DNA from: Pararhodobacter zhoushanensis | GTDB lineage: Bacteria > Pseudomonadota > Alphaproteobacteria > Rhodobacterales > Rhodobacteraceae | Length of the DNA: 64,000 bases | Reading direction: 5' to 3' | NCBI RefSeq assembly: GCF_025949695.1 | Contig: NZ_JAPDFL010000001.1 | Span: 1,925,501-1,989,500 of the forward strand | In this document: one piece after another, positions 8,847 to 17,724 of the stretch | How the letters are laid out: each line of letters begins with the position of its first letter | How positions within the stretch are numbered: the first letter of the stretch is position 1 | The notes under the pieces: model-generated | What the model saw: the letters and a program-made list of their open reading frames with translations, nothing else | Database searches by the model: none | Told to the model about the DNA's origin: nothing | Translations under genes and position numbers: made by a program

Positions 8847-10035
8847 CACCGGCACCGTGCGGGTGCAAAAGAACTTCGGCCATTACCTGAAGACCCATGT
8901 GCGCGACTACGGCCTGCTGTTCGCGCTGATCGCGATCATGCTGTTCTTTCAGGTGGTCACCGACGGCACGCTGTTGCGGCCGATCAACATCACCAATTTG
9001 TTCTTGCAAAACAGCTATATCATCGTGATGGCGCTGGGCATGCTGGTGGTCATCGTGTCGGGCAACATCGACTTGTCGGTCGGTTCGGTCATGGGGTTCA
9101 TCGGCGCGGTGGCGGCGGTGATGGTCGTGCAGTGGCACTGGCCGATCTATATCGCCATGCCCGCCTGTCTGGTCGTTGGCCTGTTTATCGGTGCTGCGCA
9201 GGGCTATTGGGTCGCCTATTGGAAGATCCCGTCCTTCATCGTCACGCTGGCCGGGATGCTGGTGTTCCGGGGCCTGTCGCTCTGGCTGCTCGAAGGCCAG
9301 TCTGTCGGCCCGTTCCCGAGCAATTTTCAGGCGCTGTCGACCGGTTTTGTGCCCGATATCTTCGGGTTCGAGCGTCCCACGCCCAATGGCACCGCCGTTT
9401 CTGCGGGGATCATCGCGGCGGGCACCATCGTCTGGCTCAGCCTGCGCGCCCGTTTCCGCAAGCAGCAATACGGCATGGAGACCGAGCCGACGGCCTTCTT
9501 CGTCGCCCGCGTCACCATCGTGGCCGGAGCGCTGGTGTTCGTGGCCTACAAGCTTGCCACCTTCCGGGGCCTGCCCAATGTGCTGATCTCGATGGCGGTG
9601 CTGACGGTGATCTACGCTTTTCTGACCGAAAATACCGTGATCGGGCGGCGCATCTATGCGCTGGGCGGTAACCAGAAAGCCGCCAAACTGTCGGGCATCA
9701 AGACCGAGCGTCTGACCTTTCTGGCCTTCGTCAACATGGGGATGCTGGCCGCGTTGGCCGGTCTGATCTACGCCGCCCGGCTGAACTCGGCGACGCCCAA
9801 AGCGGGCTTCGCCGTCGAGCTGGACGTGATCGCGGCGGTGTTCATCGGCGGGGCGTCAATGTCCGGCGGGGTGGGAAAGATTGTTGGCGCGGTGGTCGGT
9901 GCCTTCATCATGGGGGTGATGAACAACGGCATGTCGATCATGGGCATCGGTATTGATTATCAGCAGGTTATCAAGGGTTTGGTCCTGCTCGCCGCTGTCT
10001 GTTTCGATGTTTACAACAAGGGCAAGCAGAGCTGA
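8833..10035 (+). CDS. gguB: multiple monosaccharide ABC transporter permease
   Basis: 400 residues, hydrophobic, with about ten predicted membrane helices. VSGNIDLSVGSVMGF and the EAA-like GGASMSGGVGKIVGA segment near residues 337-351 are typical of ribose/xylose/GguB-type permeases. It overlaps the 3' end of the ATPase gene by 14 bases. It forms the membrane channel of the ChvE-GguAB importer. The central loop carrying ARFRKQQYGMETEPT is cytoplasmic in relatives. Confidence 0.92.
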   Translation: MQSADTGTVRVQKNFGHYLKTHVRDYGLLFALIAIMLFFQVVTDGTLLRPINITNLFLQNSYIIVMALGMLVVIVSGNIDLSVGSVMGFIGAVAAVMVVQWHWPIYIAMPACLVVGLFIGAAQGYWVAYWKIPSFIVTLAGMLVFRGLSLWLLEGQSVGPFPSNFQALSTGFVPDIFGFERPTPNGTAVSAGIIAAGTIVWLSLRARFRKQQYGMETEPTAFFVARVTIVAGALVFVAYKLATFRGLPNVLISMAVLTVIYAFLTENTVIGRRIYALGGNQKAAKLSGIKTERLTFLAFVNMGMLAALAGLIYAARLNSATPKAGFAVELDVIAAVFIGGASMSGGVGKIVGAVVGAFIMGVMNNGMSIMGIGIDYQQVIKGLVLLAAVCFDVYNKGKQS

Positions 10036-10063
10036 GCGCAGCCGCTTTTCCAAGGGGATCAAG

Positions 10064-11806
10064 ATGACTTTTCAACCGGCATCATGGCCAAGAAAGCTGC
10101 GCAGCCAGGAATGGTACGGCGGCACCTCACGCGACACGATCTATCACCGCGGCTGGATGAAGAACCAGGGCCACCCGCACGACCTGTTCGACGGCCGCCC
10201 GGTGATCGGCATTCTGAACACCTGGTCGGACCTGACGCCCTGCAACGGGCATCTGCGCGAGTTGGCCGAAAAGGTTAAGGCCGGCGTGTGGGAGGCCGGG
10301 GGTTTCCCGGTCGAGGTGCCGGTCTTTTCGGCCTCGGAAAACACCTTCCGGCCCACGGCAATGATGTTTCGCAATCTGGCCGCCCTCAGCATCGAGGAAC
10401 AGATGCGCGGCCAGCCGATTGACGGCGCGGTGCTGCTGGTCGGCTGCGACAAGACCACGCCCAGCCTGCTGATGGCGGCGGCCTCGACCGATCTGCCGTC
10501 TATCGTGGTGACGGGCGGGCCGATGCTGAACGGGTATTTCCGCGGCGAGCGGGTCGGATCGGGCACGCATCTGTGGAAATTCTCGGAAGCGGTGAAGGCA
10601 GGCGAAATGACGCAAGAGGAATTTGTCGAGGCCGAGGCGTCGATGTCGCGTTCCTCGGGCACCTGCAACACGATGGGCACGGCCAGCACCATGGCCAGCA
10701 TGGCCGAGGCGCTGGGCATGGCCCTGTCGGGCAACGCGGCGATCCCGGCCGTTGACAGCCGCCGCCGCGTGATGGCGCAACTGTCGGGGCGGCGCATTGT
10801 GCAGATGGTTAAGGATGACCTGAAGCCGTCCGACATCCTGACTAAACAGGCCTTTGAGAACGCGATCCGCACCAATGGCGCGATTGGCGGCTCGACCAAC
10901 GCGGTGATCCATCTGCTGGCCATCGCGGGCCGGGTGGGTATCGACCTGACGCTGGATGACTGGGACCGCTGCGGGCGCGATGTGGCGACGATCGTCAACC
11001 TGATGCCCTCGGGCAAGTACCTGATGGAAGAGTTCTTTTATGCCGGTGGCCTGCCCGTGGTGCTCAAACGTCTGGCCGAGGGCGGGCAATTGCACAGGGA
11101 TGCGCTGACCGTTTCAGGCGCCAGCATCTGGGACGAGGTCAAGGACGTCATCAATCACAATGACGACGTGATCCTGCCGCTGGATCAGGCGCTGGCGGCG
11201 CAGGGGGGCATCGCGGTGCTCAAGGGCAATCTGGCCCCGCGCGGCGCGGTGCTGAAGCCGTCGGCGGCGTCAAAACATTTGCTGGTGCACCGGGGCCGGG
11301 CGGTCGTGTTCGAGGACATCGACGACTACAAGGCGCGCATCGAAGACCCCGATCTGGACATCGACGAAACCTGCGTGATGGTGCTCAAGAATTGCGGACC
11401 AAAGGGGTATCCGGGCATGTCCGAGGTCGGCAATATGGGCCTGCCGTCCAAGGTGCTGAAAAAGGGCATCACCGATATGGTGCGCATTTCCGACGCGCGC
11501 ATGTCGGGCACCGCCTATGGCACCGTGGTGCTGCATACCGCGCCCGAAGCGGCGGCGGGCGGGCCGCTGGCCGTGGTGCGCGACGGTGATATGATCGCGC
11601 TGGATGTGCCGGGGCGCAGCCTGCATCTGGATATTTCCGACGCGGAACTTGCCGAACGGCTGGCCGCGTGGCGGCCCAACCACGAGCGCCCCGAAAGCGG
11701 CTATGCGTGGCTGCATCAGGCGCATGTCGAGGGGGCGGATACCGGGGCGGATCTGGATTTCCTCAAAGGGTGCCGGGGATCTCCGGTCGGAAAGGACTCG
11801 CATTGA
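10064..11806 (+). CDS. IlvD/Edd family sugar-acid dehydratase (arabinonate/galactonate type)
   Basis: 580 residues from the ATG after a weak AAGGGG site; a longer upstream extension overlaps the permease and is not conserved-looking. The three iron-sulfur cysteines of the IlvD/Edd fold are visible in TPCNGHL, GCDKTTPS and SGTCNTMGTAS, and the sequence resembles the sugar-acid subgroup (L-arabinonate, D-xylonate, D-galactonate dehydratases), not dihydroxyacid dehydratase. By context it dehydrates the aldonic acid to a 2-keto-3-deoxy acid. One enzyme may serve both the C5 and C6 branches, as no second dehydratase is present. The TGA overlaps the next ATG. Confidence 0.88.
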   Translation: MTFQPASWPRKLRSQEWYGGTSRDTIYHRGWMKNQGHPHDLFDGRPVIGILNTWSDLTPCNGHLRELAEKVKAGVWEAGGFPVEVPVFSASENTFRPTAMMFRNLAALSIEEQMRGQPIDGAVLLVGCDKTTPSLLMAAASTDLPSIVVTGGPMLNGYFRGERVGSGTHLWKFSEAVKAGEMTQEEFVEAEASMSRSSGTCNTMGTASTMASMAEALGMALSGNAAIPAVDSRRRVMAQLSGRRIVQMVKDDLKPSDILTKQAFENAIRTNGAIGGSTNAVIHLLAIAGRVGIDLTLDDWDRCGRDVATIVNLMPSGKYLMEEFFYAGGLPVVLKRLAEGGQLHRDALTVSGASIWDEVKDVINHNDDVILPLDQALAAQGGIAVLKGNLAPRGAVLKPSAASKHLLVHRGRAVVFEDIDDYKARIEDPDLDIDETCVMVLKNCGPKGYPGMSEVGNMGLPSKVLKKGITDMVRISDARMSGTAYGTVVLHTAPEAAAGGPLAVVRDGDMIALDVPGRSLHLDISDAELAERLAAWRPNHERPESGYAWLHQAHVEGADTGADLDFLKGCRGSPVGKDSH

Positions 11807-12735
11807 TGGACATCGCGCTGATCGGCATCGGCAAGATCGCGCGGGACGCGCATGTGCCCGCCATCGCCGCCAGCCCGGATTGGGATCTGGCCGCGACGGT
11901 CTCGCGTCAGGGGCGGGTTGAGGGTGTGCAGGACTACCCGGATCTGGACACGCTGTTTGCGCAGCGCCCGGATATTCGCGTCGTCTCGCTTTGCCTGCCG
12001 CCGGTGCCGCGCTTTGCCTATGCGGTCCAAGCGCTTTCTGCCGGTCGGCATGTGATGCTGGAAAAACCGCCGGGCGCGACGCTGGCCGAGGTTCACGCGC
12101 TGGAAGCGCTGGCGCGCGCGCACCGCGTTTCGCTGTTCGCCACGTGGCATTCGCGCGAAGCGGCAGGCGTGGCGGCGGCGAAAAGCTGGCTGGCCGGGCG
12201 GGCGCTGCGCAGCCTGCGCGTGGTGTGGAAAGAAGACGTGCGCCGTTGGCATCCGGGTCAGGACTGGATCTGGGAACCCGGCGGGATGGGGGTTTTTGAC
12301 CCCGGCATCAACGCGCTGTCCATCGTGACCGAGATCCTGCCGGTGCCGATCCATGTCTCGTCGGCGGTGCTCGAGGTGCCAGAAAACCGCCAGACGCCGA
12401 TTGCCGCGACGCTGGAGTTCTTCCACCCCGCCGGGGCCAAGGTCAGTGCGGTGTTCGATTGGCGCCATGAGGGGGTGCAGTCGTGGACCATCGAGGCCGA
12501 GACCGACGCGGGCCAGATGCGTCTGACAAAGGGCGGCGCGCATCTGTCGGTGGACGGGGTCGAGGGGATGGACAGCGCAGACCCGACGCTGGACGGCGAA
12601 TATCCCCGGCTCTACGCCAAATTCGCCACGCTTATTCAGCGCGGCGGCAGCAACGTCGATCTTGCGCCCCTGCGGCTGGTCGCCGACGCTCATGTTTTGG
12701 GGCGTCGCGTCGCGGCTGCCCCGTTCACGTGGTGA
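11806..12735 (+). CDS. Gfo/Idh/MocA family aldose 1-dehydrogenase (L-arabinose/D-galactose)
   Basis: 309 residues. The N-terminal Rossmann fold starts MDIALIGIGKIARDAH and the conserved EKPPGATL motif (family lysine) is at about residue 86. Length and sequence resemble the single-domain-pair enzymes from Azospirillum (L-arabinose 1-dehydrogenase) and Pseudomonas (D-galactose 1-dehydrogenase), which make the lactone with NAD(P)+. The ATG at 11806 overlaps the dehydratase stop; the reading frame is open further upstream but only as a shadow of that gene. This is the first catabolic step of the operon. Confidence 0.88.
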   Translation: MDIALIGIGKIARDAHVPAIAASPDWDLAATVSRQGRVEGVQDYPDLDTLFAQRPDIRVVSLCLPPVPRFAYAVQALSAGRHVMLEKPPGATLAEVHALEALARAHRVSLFATWHSREAAGVAAAKSWLAGRALRSLRVVWKEDVRRWHPGQDWIWEPGGMGVFDPGINALSIVTEILPVPIHVSSAVLEVPENRQTPIAATLEFFHPAGAKVSAVFDWRHEGVQSWTIEAETDAGQMRLTKGGAHLSVDGVEGMDSADPTLDGEYPRLYAKFATLIQRGGSNVDLAPLRLVADAHVLGRRVAAAPFTW

Positions 12736-12742
12736 GGATCTG

Positions 12743-13776
12743 ATGCAGCGAAACGACGTCCAACAGTTCGGCACGGCACCCGATGGCAGCCCGGTCTGGC
12801 GCGTCCGGCTGGAGAACGGCGGCACAACCGTCTGGGTGATGAGCTGGGGCGCCAGCGTGCAGGATTTCCGCATCGCGGGCGTGGCCGAGGCCATGGTTCT
12901 CGGCAGCCCCGATTTCACGCCCTATCTGGACGAAATGATCTATTTCGGCGCCGTCGTCGGGCGCGTTGCCAACCGCATCGCGGGGGGCGTGCGGTGCTGG
13001 ACGGGCGCGTGCTGGCGCTGGACCGCAACGAGGCCGGGCGCACCACGCTGCACGGCGGCTCGCACGGGACGGGGCAGGCGAACTGGCGGTTTGAGGGCCA
13101 CGATGCCACCAGCTGCGCGCTGTCGATCCGGCTGCCCGACGGGCTGGACGGCTTTCCCGGCACGCTCGACCTGACCGCCCGCTACAGCCTTGATGCCGAG
13201 GGCGCGCTGACCCTGTCGCTGGAGGCGCAGACCGACGCGCCGACGTTCTGCAACTTTGCGCCGCATTCCTACTGGACCCTTGGCGCAGCCGACGGGCTGG
13301 CAGACCATCGCCTGCGGGTCACGGCTGAGACCTATCTACCCACCGATGCTGCCGAGATCCCGCTTGGCATTCAGGCCCCGGTCGCCGGAACCCGCTTCGA
13401 TTTCCGCTCTCAGCGCGCTGTCATGGTGGCGGGGGATGCGCCCCTCAACCATAACCTCTGCCTGTCGGGCACACCCGCGCTGCGCCCGGTTTGCTGGCTG
13501 AGCCATGGCGACGTGACGCTGGAAATCGCCACCGACGCCATCGGCCTGCAGCTCTATGACGGTGTGCACATCAACACCGGTGCGCTGCGCACGCACACCG
13601 GCCAGCCGTACCGCCCGCACGCCGGTCTGGCCATCGAGCCGCAAGCCTGGCCCGATGCCCCCAACCAACCCGATTTTCCGCCCATCACGCTCAGACCCGG
13701 CGCGCGCTGGACGCAGGTTTCGCGCTACGCGCTGACCCGCCGCCCGGGGTCGGATCAGGAGAGGACCAAACCATGA
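12743..13776 (+). pseudogene. galM: aldose 1-epimerase, frameshifted at a G run
   Basis: Starts MQRNDVQQFGTAPDG. Frame 1 reads correctly through VVGRVANRIAGG and then breaks; the remainder (LDGRVLALDRNEAGRTTLHGG onward, with the galactose mutarotase histidines in HGG and NFAPHSYWTL) continues in another frame to 13776. Adding one G to the six-G run at 12982-12987 restores one 344-residue protein of normal family length. Mutarotase would equilibrate alpha and beta anomers for the dehydrogenase. The break is therefore probably a base-calling artefact, though a true mutation is not excluded. The TGA overlaps the next ATG. Confidence 0.85.
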
Positions 13777-14690
13777 AGCATCCGTTAACAGGTATCCTGC
13801 CCGTCGCGCCGACGCCCTTCCATGCCGATGGTCGGGTCGATGAAGAGGGCATGCGCCGCGTGCTCGACTGCATGATCGATCAGGGCGTCGATGCGATCTG
13901 CATTCTGGCGAACTACTCGGAACAGTTCCTGTTGTCGGATGACGAGCGCGCCCTTTTGATGCGCCTCAGCCTTGAGCATGTCGCCGGGCGGGTGCCGGTG
14001 ATCGTCACCATCAGCCATTTCCACACCGGCATCGTTGTCGAGCGTGCCCGCGCCGCGCAGGCGATGGGGGCCAGCATGGTGATGATGATGCCGCCCTATC
14101 ATGGCGTGGGTCTGGTGCCGGGAGAGCTGGGGATCTGGGAGCATTTCGCGGCGGTGTCGGACGCCATTTCGATCCCGATCATGGTGCAGGACGCGCCGCT
14201 GTCGGGGGTGACATTGTCGGTGCCGCTGCTGGTCCGCATGGCGCGCGAGATTGAGAATGTCAGCTATTTCAAGATGGAAACGCCTTTTGCCGCCGACAAA
14301 CTGGCGGCGCTGATCGCGGCCGGAGGGGCTGATATCGTCGGGCCGTTTGATGGCGAGGAGGCCGTCACCCTGCTTGCCGATCTCGATGCAGGTGCGACGG
14401 GCACGATGACCTCGGCCCTGCAGCCCGAGATGATCCGTCCCATCGTCACCCGCTACCGCTCGGGCGACATCGACGGCGCGCTGGCGCAATGGAAGCTGTG
14501 CCTGCCGCTGATCAACCACGAAAACCGCCAATGCGGGTTGCGGGCGGCCAAGACGGTGATGAAGGCGGGCGGGGTGATCGGCAGCGATGCGGTGCGCCAT
14601 CCGTTGCAGCCGATGTCCGAGCGTACGCACACACGGTTGTTGCAACTGGCGGGTGAGCTGGATCTGATCGCACTACGCTGGGGGAAATGA
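13773..14690 (+). CDS. DapA family 2-keto-3-deoxy-L-arabinonate dehydratase
   Basis: 305 residues of the dihydrodipicolinate synthase/N-acetylneuraminate lyase fold. The Schiff-base lysine is Lys167 in SYFKMET. PVAPTPFHADGRVD at the start and LLPLINHENRQCGL toward the end resemble AraD of the non-phosphorylated arabinose pathway. It would convert 2-keto-3-deoxy-L-arabinonate to 2-oxoglutarate semialdehyde plus water, feeding the aldehyde dehydrogenase that follows. Both ends overlap neighbours by four bases or so. It could be a 2-keto-3-deoxy acid aldolase instead, but the adjacent semialdehyde dehydrogenase argues for the dehydratase. Confidence 0.85.
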   Translation: MKHPLTGILPVAPTPFHADGRVDEEGMRRVLDCMIDQGVDAICILANYSEQFLLSDDERALLMRLSLEHVAGRVPVIVTISHFHTGIVVERARAAQAMGASMVMMMPPYHGVGLVPGELGIWEHFAAVSDAISIPIMVQDAPLSGVTLSVPLLVRMAREIENVSYFKMETPFAADKLAALIAAGGADIVGPFDGEEAVTLLADLDAGATGTMTSALQPEMIRPIVTRYRSGDIDGALAQWKLCLPLINHENRQCGLRAAKTVMKAGGVIGSDAVRHPLQPMSERTHTRLLQLAGELDLIALRWGK

Positions 14691-16216
14691 GGGGGATGGA
14701 CATGCGCTCTGAACCGCACGGCAAACACCTGATCGCGGGGGCATGGGTGGGGGCAGAAACGACCTTCTCCTCGGCCCCGGCCACCGGCCCGGCCTATCGC
14801 TTTTCCGCCGGATCGGCGGCGCTGGTTGATGCCGCCTGTCAGGCCGCCGAGGATGCCTTCTGGTCCTATGGTTATACCTCGCGCGAAACCCGCGCCGCGT
14901 TTCTTGAGGCGATAGCTGAGGAAATCGAGGCGCGCGGCGCGCTGCTCACCGCCACCAGCAACGCCGAGACCGGCCTGCCCGCAGCCCGGCTTGATGGCGA
15001 GCGTGGACGCACCACCGGCCAGTTGCGCCTGTTTGCCAGCCACATCCGCGCGGGCGACTACCTTGACCGGCGCGTCGATCCCGCCTTGCCGGACCGCCAG
15101 CCCGCGCCCCGGCCTGAACTGCGGATGATCGAGCGCCCGGTCGGTCCGGTCGCGGTGTTCGGTGCGTCGAACTTTCCGCTCGCGTTCTCGACTGCCGGGG
15201 GCGACACCGCCTCGGCCCTTGCCGCGGGCTGTCCGGTGGTCGTCAAAGGGCACGAGGCGCATCCCGCCACCACCGAACTGGTCGCCGAGGCGATCCTTGC
15301 AGCGATCACCCGCTGCGGCGTGCATCCCGGCACGGTGTCGGTCGTGCAGGGCGGCAGCATCGCGGTCGGCGTCGCGCTGGTGCAGCATCCGTTGATCACC
15401 GCAGTCGGCTTTACCGGCTCACTGGGCGCGGGCCGGGCGCTGTTTGATCTGTGCGCGGCGCGGCGCAACCCGATCCCGTTCTTTGGCGAACTGGGCAGCG
15501 TGAACCCGATGTTCCTGCTCCCCGCCGCGCTGGCCGCGCGCGGCGCGCAGATCGCGGCGGGCTGGACCGGATCGCTGACCCTGGGCGCAGGGCAGTTCTG
15601 CACCAACCCCGGCGTGATCGTGGCCGTCAAGGGCGCGGACAGTGACGCCTTCATCGCCAAGGCGACGGCCACACTGGACGGGGCCGCCGCGCAGACCATG
15701 CTCACCGACGGCATCGCGAACGCCTATCGCAAGGGCCGCGACCAGATCGCGGGATCGGCGGGGGTGCAGGCGGCGCTGACCTCGGTCTGCGACCGGCGCA
15801 ACGCGACGCCCTGTCTCTTCGTGACCACCGGTGCCGACTGGCTGGCGAATGAGGCGCTGGGGCATGAGGTCTTCGGCCCGCTGGGTCTGATCGTGCAGGT
15901 CGCGGATGCCGAGGAAATGCGCGCCGTTGCCCGCTCGTTGCAGGGCCAGCTGACCTGCACGCTGCAGATGGACGAGGCCGACACCGAGATGGCCCAAGGC
16001 CTGATGCCGATCCTCGAGCGCAAGGCGGGGCGGCTCTTGGTTAATGGCTATCCCACCGGCGTGGAGGTTTGCGACGCAATGGTGCACGGCGGGCCGTACC
16101 CGGCCAGCACCAATTTCGGCGCAACCTCGGTCGGTACGCTGGCGATCCGGCGGTTCCTGCGACCGGTGTGCTACCAGAACCTGCCCGCCGCGCTGCTGCC
16201 ACGGGATCTGGAGTGA
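14687..16216 (+). CDS. 2-oxoglutarate semialdehyde (2,5-dioxovalerate) dehydrogenase
   Basis: 509 residues of the aldehyde dehydrogenase superfamily. Catalytic Glu268 is in FFGELGSVNP and Cys305 in GAGQFCTNPG; the NAD(P) fold contains GFTGSLGAGR. The FFGELGSVNP form marks the KGSADH group used in pentose and glucarate catabolism. It oxidises the semialdehyde to 2-oxoglutarate, completing the C5 branch. A second in-frame ATG three codons in, preceded by a purine-rich GAGGGGG, may be the real start. Confidence 0.9.
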   Translation: MRGMDMRSEPHGKHLIAGAWVGAETTFSSAPATGPAYRFSAGSAALVDAACQAAEDAFWSYGYTSRETRAAFLEAIAEEIEARGALLTATSNAETGLPAARLDGERGRTTGQLRLFASHIRAGDYLDRRVDPALPDRQPAPRPELRMIERPVGPVAVFGASNFPLAFSTAGGDTASALAAGCPVVVKGHEAHPATTELVAEAILAAITRCGVHPGTVSVVQGGSIAVGVALVQHPLITAVGFTGSLGAGRALFDLCAARRNPIPFFGELGSVNPMFLLPAALAARGAQIAAGWTGSLTLGAGQFCTNPGVIVAVKGADSDAFIAKATATLDGAAAQTMLTDGIANAYRKGRDQIAGSAGVQAALTSVCDRRNATPCLFVTTGADWLANEALGHEVFGPLGLIVQVADAEEMRAVARSLQGQLTCTLQMDEADTEMAQGLMPILERKAGRLLVNGYPTGVEVCDAMVHGGPYPASTNFGATSVGTLAIRRFLRPVCYQNLPAALLPRDLE

Positions 16217-16219
16217 GCC

Positions 16220-17122
16220 ATGGTCAGCGCCGACTGGATCGCAGCGGATTGGGGTACCTCACGCCTGCGGGTCTGGGCGATGGACGCGCAGGACCGGGTG
16301 ATTGCCAGCGCCGCGTCGGATCAGGGCATGGGCGGGCTGACGGGCGAGGGGTTTGAGCCCGTGCTGGCGGCGCTGATTGCGCCTTGGCGCCGGGCGGGCC
16401 AGCGGCTTGAGGTGCTGATCTGCGGCATGGCGGGCGCGCGGCAGGGGTGGGTTGAGGCGCCTTATGCCGCTGTCCCCTGTGCCCCTGCGGGCAGCGGGGC
16501 TGTGACCGCGCCCACGCGCGATCCGCTTTTGTCGGTGCGCATCCTGCCGGGGCTGTGTCAGCGCGATCCGGCGGAGGTGATGCGCGGCGAAGAAACGCAG
16601 ATCGCGGGGTTCATTGCGTCTGATCCGGGCTATGACGGCACGCTCTGCCTGCCCGGGACGCACGCCAAATGGGTGCGCGTGGCGGGCGGCATGGTGCAGG
16701 AATTCAGCACGGCCATGACCGGCGAGATCTTCGCGCTGCTCAGCCAGCAGTCGGTGCTGCGTCACTCTTTGGACAGGGCGTGGGACGCGGATGCGTTCGC
16801 GGCGGCCGCCGCTGACACCCTCGCCGAACCGCAGGGGCTGAGCGGGGCCTTGTTTGGCATCCGCGCCGCCTCGTTGCTGCACCCCGTGGGCGCGGGGGCG
16901 GCGCGCGCGCGGCTGTCGGGGCTGCTGATCGGCGCGGAGCTGGCGGCGATGCGGCGGTTTTGGCAAGGCGTCCCGGTTACCGTAATCGGCGACGCGGCGC
17001 TTGCGACGGCCTATGCGCGCGCACTGGCCGACGCGGGCTGCGCGGTGCGCCAGCAGGACGGCGCGGCGCTGGCACTGGGCGGGTTGATCGCGGCCCACAG
17101 GTTTGGAGGGGACAAGACATGA
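16220..17122 (+). CDS. dgoK: 2-dehydro-3-deoxygalactonokinase
   Basis: 300 residues, ASKHA-fold kinase of the DgoK family. Signatures are the phosphate-1 loop IAADWGTSRLRVW, the MAGARQGW segment, EETQIAGF and LCLPGTHAKWV, which are characteristic. It phosphorylates 2-keto-3-deoxygalactonate at O6. Four bases separate it from the preceding stop, and the TGA overlaps the DgoA start. Its presence shows the operon also handles D-galactose (C6 branch). Confidence 0.93.
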   Translation: MVSADWIAADWGTSRLRVWAMDAQDRVIASAASDQGMGGLTGEGFEPVLAALIAPWRRAGQRLEVLICGMAGARQGWVEAPYAAVPCAPAGSGAVTAPTRDPLLSVRILPGLCQRDPAEVMRGEETQIAGFIASDPGYDGTLCLPGTHAKWVRVAGGMVQEFSTAMTGEIFALLSQQSVLRHSLDRAWDADAFAAAAADTLAEPQGLSGALFGIRAASLLHPVGAGAARARLSGLLIGAELAAMRRFWQGVPVTVIGDAALATAYARALADAGCAVRQQDGAALALGGLIAAHRFGGDKT

Positions 17123-17724
17123 GCCGAAACATCGTCGCCATTCTGCGGGGCGTCACGCCCGACGCGGTCGAAGGGATCGCCGGGGAACTGCTCGACGCCG
17201 GGATCGAGATCATCGAAGTGCCGCTCAATTCGCCCGAGGCGCTGCGCTCGGTCGCTTTGCTGGCCGCGCGCTTTGGCGACCGCGCGCTGATCGGCGCGGG
17301 CACCGTGCTGACGCCCGAGGATGTGGCGGCGGTGCAGGCGGCGGGTGGGCGGCTGGTCGTGTCGCCCGACACCAACCCCGAGGTGATCCGCGCCACCAAG
17401 GCGGCGCGCATGCGCTCGTATCCCGGTGTGATGACGCCCAGCGACTGCTTTGCCGCGCTGCGGGCCGGGGCGGACGGGCTGAAACTGTTCCCCGGCACGC
17501 TGATCGGTCCCGCCGGGCTGAAAGCGATCCGCGCGGTGCTTCCTGCCGGAACCGAGGTGCTGGCGGTCGGCGGGGCCGGGGCAGAGAACTTCGCCCAGTG
17601 GAAAGCCGCGGGGGCGGACGGGTTTGGCATCGGCACCGCACTCTACCGGCCCGGTGATGATGCCGCCACGGTCGCGATCCGGGCTCGCGCGTTGGTCAGC
17701 GCCTATGACGCGGTGTTCCCATGA
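17119..17724 (+). CDS. dgoA: 2-dehydro-3-deoxy-6-phosphogalactonate aldolase
   Basis: 201 residues of the KDPG/KDPGal class I aldolase family. The Schiff-base lysine is Lys122 in DGLKLFPG and the catalytic glutamate is in IIEVPLNSPEA, the form typical of DgoA rather than Eda. The TIM barrel is complete from IVAILRG to GIGTALYRPG. It cleaves KDPGal to pyruvate and glyceraldehyde 3-phosphate. The ATG at 17119 overlaps the kinase stop; upstream open frame is shadow sequence. Confidence 0.93.
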   Translation: MSRNIVAILRGVTPDAVEGIAGELLDAGIEIIEVPLNSPEALRSVALLAARFGDRALIGAGTVLTPEDVAAVQAAGGRLVVSPDTNPEVIRATKAARMRSYPGVMTPSDCFAALRAGADGLKLFPGTLIGPAGLKAIRAVLPAGTEVLAVGGAGAENFAQWKAAGADGFGIGTALYRPGDDAATVAIRARALVSAYDAVFP

